DNA from: Actinomycetes bacterium
GTDB taxonomy: Bacteria > Actinomycetota > Actinomycetes > Actinomycetales > Microbacteriaceae
Reading direction: 5' to 3'
DNA length: 9,635 bases
Assembly: GCA_023451265.1 (NCBI GenBank)
Contig: JAEYAG010000165.1
Location: forward strand, 1 to 9,635
A program made the translations under genes and the position numbers. Positions 7,179 to 9,635 of this stretch are shown here, piece by piece. Every line of letters starts with the position of its first letter. Position 1 is the stretch's first letter. Below the pieces are notes generated by a model. It saw only the letters and a list, made by a program, of their open reading frames with translations, had not been told where the DNA came from and made no database searches.

Positions 7179-8513
7179 ATGGCTGGATTCTGGGGTGCCC
7201 GCAAGCAGGAACGCGCGCAGCGCGAGGCGGCGGATGCCGAGCTGGGTCGCCGCGCCGACGCGGCGCTGGTCGAGGCCGACGAGCGGCTGCGCACGACCGC
7301 CGACGAGCTGCTGTTCGCCGAGCTGGAGCTCGGAAAGGACGCCACGCGCGATCTGCGCGACGCGCTCGAGGCGGTCCGCACTCACCTGGGCGAGGCGTTC
7401 ACGCTGAACCAGCTCAACCACGACCACATCCCCGACACCCCGGAAGAGCTGCGCACCCGCAACTCGCGGATCATCCAGCTCTGCGACTGGGCCGAGGACC
7501 TCCTCGACGATCGGCTGCAGGCCCTCGCCGAGCCGGTCGCCCGCGCGCGGCGGGCACCGGAGATCATCCAGGGCATCCGCGCCGAGGTCGCCCGCGGCAC
7601 TGACCGCGTGCCCCGCGCCGAGGCGACGCTGCAGCGACTGCAGGCGCGCTACTCCCCCGAGGCCCTGCACAAGATCGCCGGCAACCCGCGCGAGGCGGCG
7701 CAGCTGCTGGAGTTCGCCACGCACGGCGCGGACGTCTCCACCGCCCGGCGCGAGTCGGGGCAGCGCGAGCAGGCGAACCTGGCGCTGGAGACCGCGATCG
7801 AGGCGGCGCGCCGTGCCACGACCCTGCTCGACGCCGTCGACGCATTCGAGGTGGAGGCGCTGCGGGCCGAGTCCACCCTCGACGCGATCGTGGAGGACTC
7901 CCGGGGCGACCTCGCTGCGGCCAAGGACCTCATGCACGTGCCGGCTGTGACCGAGGCGATGGCGACCCTCGACCGCGAACTGTCGCAGCTGACGCCGGCC
8001 GGCGCGAAGCCCGACCCGTTCACCGAACTGACCCGGTTGCGCGAGGCGAACGCCGCCCTGGACGCCGCCGTCGCCAAGGCGCGGGCGCGCGCGGCCAACC
8101 CGCCGCCGCCCGAGGCGCACGTGCGTCACGCGATCGACGACGCCGACCGGCAGCTGGGTGTCGCCCGCAGCGTCATCTCCGGCCACCGCGGCTGGATCGG
8201 CGCCGACGCCCGCACCCGGCTCGCCGAGGCCGAGCGCATCCGCCTGGAGTTGTCGACGCTGTCGGGCCAGCCGATCCCCGAGGACGATCGCGAGCAGGCG
8301 CTGATCGATGCCCGCCGCTGCGGGCAGCTCGCCGCCGAGGCGCTGCAGCTCGCGCAGCGCGACATCGACTCCTCGCGCCCGAACGACGACCACTGGGGCG
8401 GTCCCGGCCAGGGCGGCTGGGGCGGCGGACGCCGCGGCGGGGGCGGCGATGTCGTCGGCGGCATCCTCGGCGGCCTCGTCATCGGATCGATCCTCGACGG
8501 CATCTTCGACTGA
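7179..8513 (+). CDS. Helical protein with Gly-rich hydrophobic tail, like the C-terminal half of TPM-domain proteins
   Basis: The 444-residue protein starts MAGFWGARKQERAQREAADA, without a signal peptide. Residues about 8-400 are almost entirely long charged helices and predicted coiled coil, broken at 80-90 (HDHIPDTPEE), 270-280 and 305-312 (PPPP). Residues 345-397, with 'RLAEAERIRLEL' and 'CGQLAAEALQLAQRDID', resemble the helical repeats in the C-terminal half of actinobacterial TPM-domain proteins (Rv2345 type). Residues 406-423 are Gly/Trp/Arg-rich, and 424-443 (DVVGGILGGLVIGSILDGIF) form a glycine-zipper-like hydrophobic segment, as in the tails of those proteins. The TPM domain itself is absent. 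It is divergent from secA and followed after 13 nt by a small membrane-type protein, possibly one operon. The function is unknown to me; membrane association through the tail is inferred. The frame and start are well supported. Confidence 0.85.
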   Translation: MAGFWGARKQERAQREAADAELGRRADAALVEADERLRTTADELLFAELELGKDATRDLRDALEAVRTHLGEAFTLNQLNHDHIPDTPEELRTRNSRIIQLCDWAEDLLDDRLQALAEPVARARRAPEIIQGIRAEVARGTDRVPRAEATLQRLQARYSPEALHKIAGNPREAAQLLEFATHGADVSTARRESGQREQANLALETAIEAARRATTLLDAVDAFEVEALRAESTLDAIVEDSRGDLAAAKDLMHVPAVTEAMATLDRELSQLTPAGAKPDPFTELTRLREANAALDAAVAKARARAANPPPPEAHVRHAIDDADRQLGVARSVISGHRGWIGADARTRLAEAERIRLELSTLSGQPIPEDDREQALIDARRCGQLAAEALQLAQRDIDSSRPNDDHWGGPGQGGWGGGRRGGGGDVVGGILGGLVIGSILDGIFD

Positions 8514-8526
8514 GCCCTAGGCGGCC

Positions 8527-8715
8527 GTGGGCGCGCCTCGCCGTCCGTCAGATTCCGAGGACGAGGCGGATGCCGCGGCGCCCGCGCCCGGCGGCATCCT
8601 CGCGATCATCGTCATGAAGGTGCTGTTCGCGATGGACGTGCTGCCCACGGTGCAGGACAACCCGCCCTTCCCGTTGCGCGCCGCCCTTGTCGCGATCGAC
8701 GCGCTGCGGTTCTGA
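8527..8715 (+). CDS. Small hydrophobic protein of unknown function
   Basis: A 62-residue frame from GTG 8527 (alternative ATG at 8614 giving 33 residues). The first 22 residues are acidic and Ala/Pro-rich (PSDSEDEADAAAPAPG), followed by a hydrophobic stretch, ILAIIVMKVLFAMDVL, long enough for a membrane helix, then a proline-containing turn and a second moderately hydrophobic helix (PLRAALVAIDALRF). About 90% of codons end in G or C, and nearly all do after codon 30, as in genuine genes here. It follows the TPM-tail-like gene by 13 nt and ends 23 bp before the terminator stem, so it may be the second gene of that unit. There is no clear Shine-Dalgarno (TAGGCGG only). I do not recognise a family; coding status rests on codon bias and position. 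Confidence 0.55.
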   Translation: MGAPRRPSDSEDEADAAAPAPGGILAIIVMKVLFAMDVLPTVQDNPPFPLRAALVAIDALRF

Positions 8716-8738
8716 TCCGGGGCGCCGCACAGACAGGC

Positions 8739-8780
8739 CGAAGGCCCCGCACCCGCCGTGTGGCGGATGCGGGGCCTTCG
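8739..8780 (-). terminator. Strong stem-loop terminator of hpf
   Basis: A 19-bp stem (8739-8757 with 8762-8780) closed by a 4-nt loop. One position is a C/A mismatch when read on plus but a G-U wobble when read on minus, so the hairpin is fully paired in the hpf transcript. It begins 7 bp after the hpf stop codon. Downstream on minus comes GCCTGTCTGTG, only mildly U-rich. It may also stop plus-strand transcription from the small gene ending at 8715. Confidence 0.8.
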
Positions 8781-8787
8781 CGCGTGC

Positions 8788-9453
8788 TCAGGAGGCGAGT
8801 TCCTCCTGCACCGGCGGGGCGCTCGCGGTCAGCGAGATGACGCCGTAGTCCCATCCCTTGCGGCGGTAGACGACGCTCGGGTGGTCGGTGCGGGCGTCGA
8901 TGAACAGGAAGAAGTCGTGGCCGACCAGCTCCATGCGGTCGACGGCTTCCTCGACGGTCATCCACTCCGCGTCGAAGACCTTCGTGCGGATGACCACGGG
9001 CGTGTAGTCCTCGTCCGCCTCATCACCGGCGATGACGGGGACCGCGCCGGTCGCGACGGCGCGCAGCACATCCGCGGACGCCGGCTGCACGTCGATCCCG
9101 GCCAGCGAACCGCTGCCCTTGTCGAGCTTCGCGCCGCGCGGGTGGTTGCGGGAGTCGACGCGCTTCTCCTTCGCGCGCCGCAGCTGTTCGGCGAGCTTGT
9201 CGACGGCGAGGTCGAGCGCGGTGAACTTGTCGCCGTCGGTGGCCTCGGCCCGCACCAGCGGGCCCTTGCCCGTGACGGTGAGCTCGACGGTCTCCTCTTC
9301 GCGGCTGCCGTTGTGGTAGGCGCGATGCGTGACCTTGACGTCGAGGCGCTGCGCCCTCGGCGCGAGCGTGCCGATCCGGACGGACTTCTCCTCGGTGACG
9401 GTGCGGAACCGATCGGAGATGCTCACTCCGACGCCGACGATGCTGGTTTCCAT
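8788..9453 (-). CDS. hpf: Ribosome hibernation promoting factor, long form
   Basis: The 221-residue protein has the two domains of long HPF. Residues about 1-105 are the S30AE/RaiA domain (METSIVGVGVSISDRF start, beta-alpha-beta-beta-beta-alpha, with the helix KFTALDLAVDKLAEQLRRAK), which binds the 30S decoding and tRNA region. Residues 106-150 are a linker. Residues 152-208 (VVIRTKVFDAEWMTVEEAVD through FFLFIDARTDHPSVVYRRKG) are the dimerisation domain that joins two 70S ribosomes into 100S particles. The M. tuberculosis counterpart beside secA is Rv3241c. The start at 9453 has a strong AAGGAGG at 9466-9460 with a 6-nt spacer; upstream in-frame codons belong to the leader. It lies between comF and secA as in other actinobacteria, but with two divergent genes between it and secA. 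Its leader can form the structures described at 9454-9495. Confidence 0.96.
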   Translation of the reverse strand: METSIVGVGVSISDRFRTVTEEKSVRIGTLAPRAQRLDVKVTHRAYHNGSREEETVELTVTGKGPLVRAEATDGDKFTALDLAVDKLAEQLRRAKEKRVDSRNHPRGAKLDKGSGSLAGIDVQPASADVLRAVATGAVPVIAGDEADEDYTPVVIRTKVFDAEWMTVEEAVDRMELVGHDFFLFIDARTDHPSVVYRRKGWDYGVISLTASAPPVQEELAS

Positions 9454-9495
9454 CCTTGACCTCCTTGTTCCGGTCCGCCCGGTCAAGGGCGGACC
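9454..9495 (-). promoter_or_regulatory. Structured leader of hpf: hairpin whose loop matches the Shine-Dalgarno region
   Basis: On the hpf mRNA a perfect 9-bp stem GGTCCGCCC / GGGCGGACC (9495-9487 with 9480-9472) closes a loop TTGACC (9486-9481). The loop is exactly complementary to GGTCAA (9461-9456), which overlaps the last two G of the AAGGAGG ribosome binding site; counting two stem bases the complementarity is 8 nt, CCTTGACC with GGTCAAGG directly before the ATG. The RNA could form a pseudoknot or switch between two helices, either of which would affect ribosome access. The complementarity is seen directly; regulation is inference. Confidence 0.5.
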
Positions 9496-9543
9496 CTGAG
9501 TTCGCCTTGGTCTGTCCCACGCTATCCGGGCGCGTGGCCGGTG

Positions 9544-9635
9544 TCACCTATGAATCGCTGGAAGTAATCCTGTGCGGCTGGTGGAGGCCACCGTCGCCGC
9601 CCCGAGCACCCGCGCCCCGCCCGCCCGCAGGGCGC
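9544..9635 (-). CDS. comF: Partial CDS, ComF-family phosphoribosyltransferase-like protein (C-terminus only)
   Basis: The last 29 residues and TGA stop of a minus-strand gene entering from the right edge: ALRAGGARVLGAATVASTSR followed by TGLLPAIHR. This matches the usual end of ComF proteins, where the PRPP-binding 'DDVxTTGAT' loop is followed by a helix and 'ALRAAGA-x-V-x-GAA-x-LA', and the position just upstream of hpf matches the actinobacterial order (Rv3242c-Rv3241c-Rv3240c). ComF is needed for DNA uptake in naturally competent bacteria; in actinobacteria its role is less clear. The PRPP loop itself lies outside the window. It ends 90 bp before the hpf start. The identification relies on a short tail plus synteny. 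Confidence 0.72.
   Translation of the reverse strand, partial: ALRAGGARVLGAATVASTSRTGLLPAIHR

Noticed and set aside
9473..9494. TTGACC in the hpf leader as a -35 promoter element
   Set aside because: The hexamer 17 bp downstream is GAGGTC, which is the ribosome binding site region and not a -10; the hairpin explanation accounts for the symmetry better.

Overview
The window is GC-rich, compact chromosomal DNA from a high-GC Gram-positive actinobacterium. The gene content fits Microbacteriaceae, and Microbacterium is my best guess, from protein resemblance and neighbourhood rather than a computed phylogeny. Its backbone is the actinobacterial comF-hpf-secA neighbourhood (Rv3242c-Rv3241c-Rv3240c in Mycobacterium tuberculosis) plus the nearby Rv3235-type gene. 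No rRNA, tRNA, CRISPR array or complete insertion sequence was seen.

Left part (1-2360): two minus-strand genes that look like the start of a Flp/Tad pilus operon: a membrane-anchored SAF-domain (CpaB/RcpC-like) protein, coupled through a GTGA overlap to a gene running off the left edge, probably the CpaE-like ATPase. Divergent from them is a small excisionase-type helix-turn-helix gene. It converges on a minus-strand gene for an unrecognised protein with a coiled coil and a clear 55-residue internal duplication that looks Sm/SH3-barrel-like. Next, on the plus strand, is an Rv3235-like (DUF6459-type) gene with a strong ribosome binding site.

Middle (2371-6947): a glutamate-pyruvate type aminotransferase (alaA, minus), then a decayed VapBC toxin-antitoxin cassette (plus) with a perfect 16-bp palindrome in front, a 36-residue antitoxin tail and a PIN toxin cut to 95 residues. 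The cassette ends 13 bp from the stop of secA, a complete 934-residue preprotein translocase ATPase on the minus strand.

Right part (6948-9635): a divergent plus-strand pair lies between secA and hpf. It is a 444-residue soluble helical protein with a glycine-rich, hydrophobic tail resembling the C-terminal half of TPM-domain proteins, followed by a 62-residue membrane-type small protein. A strong terminator hairpin separates these from hpf (long-form hibernation factor, minus). The leader of hpf can fold a 9-bp hairpin whose loop is complementary to the Shine-Dalgarno region. The last 92 bases are the 3' end of comF.

Functionally this is protein export (secA), ribosome hibernation (hpf), DNA uptake (comF), alanine metabolism (alaA) and pilus assembly (SAF/CpaE). 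Three genes carry a -10-like hexamer exactly 6 nt before the ATG, which suggests leaderless transcription. The most unusual items are the duplicated barrel protein, the hpf leader structure, the broken vapBC remnant with its palindrome, and the TPM-less tail protein.
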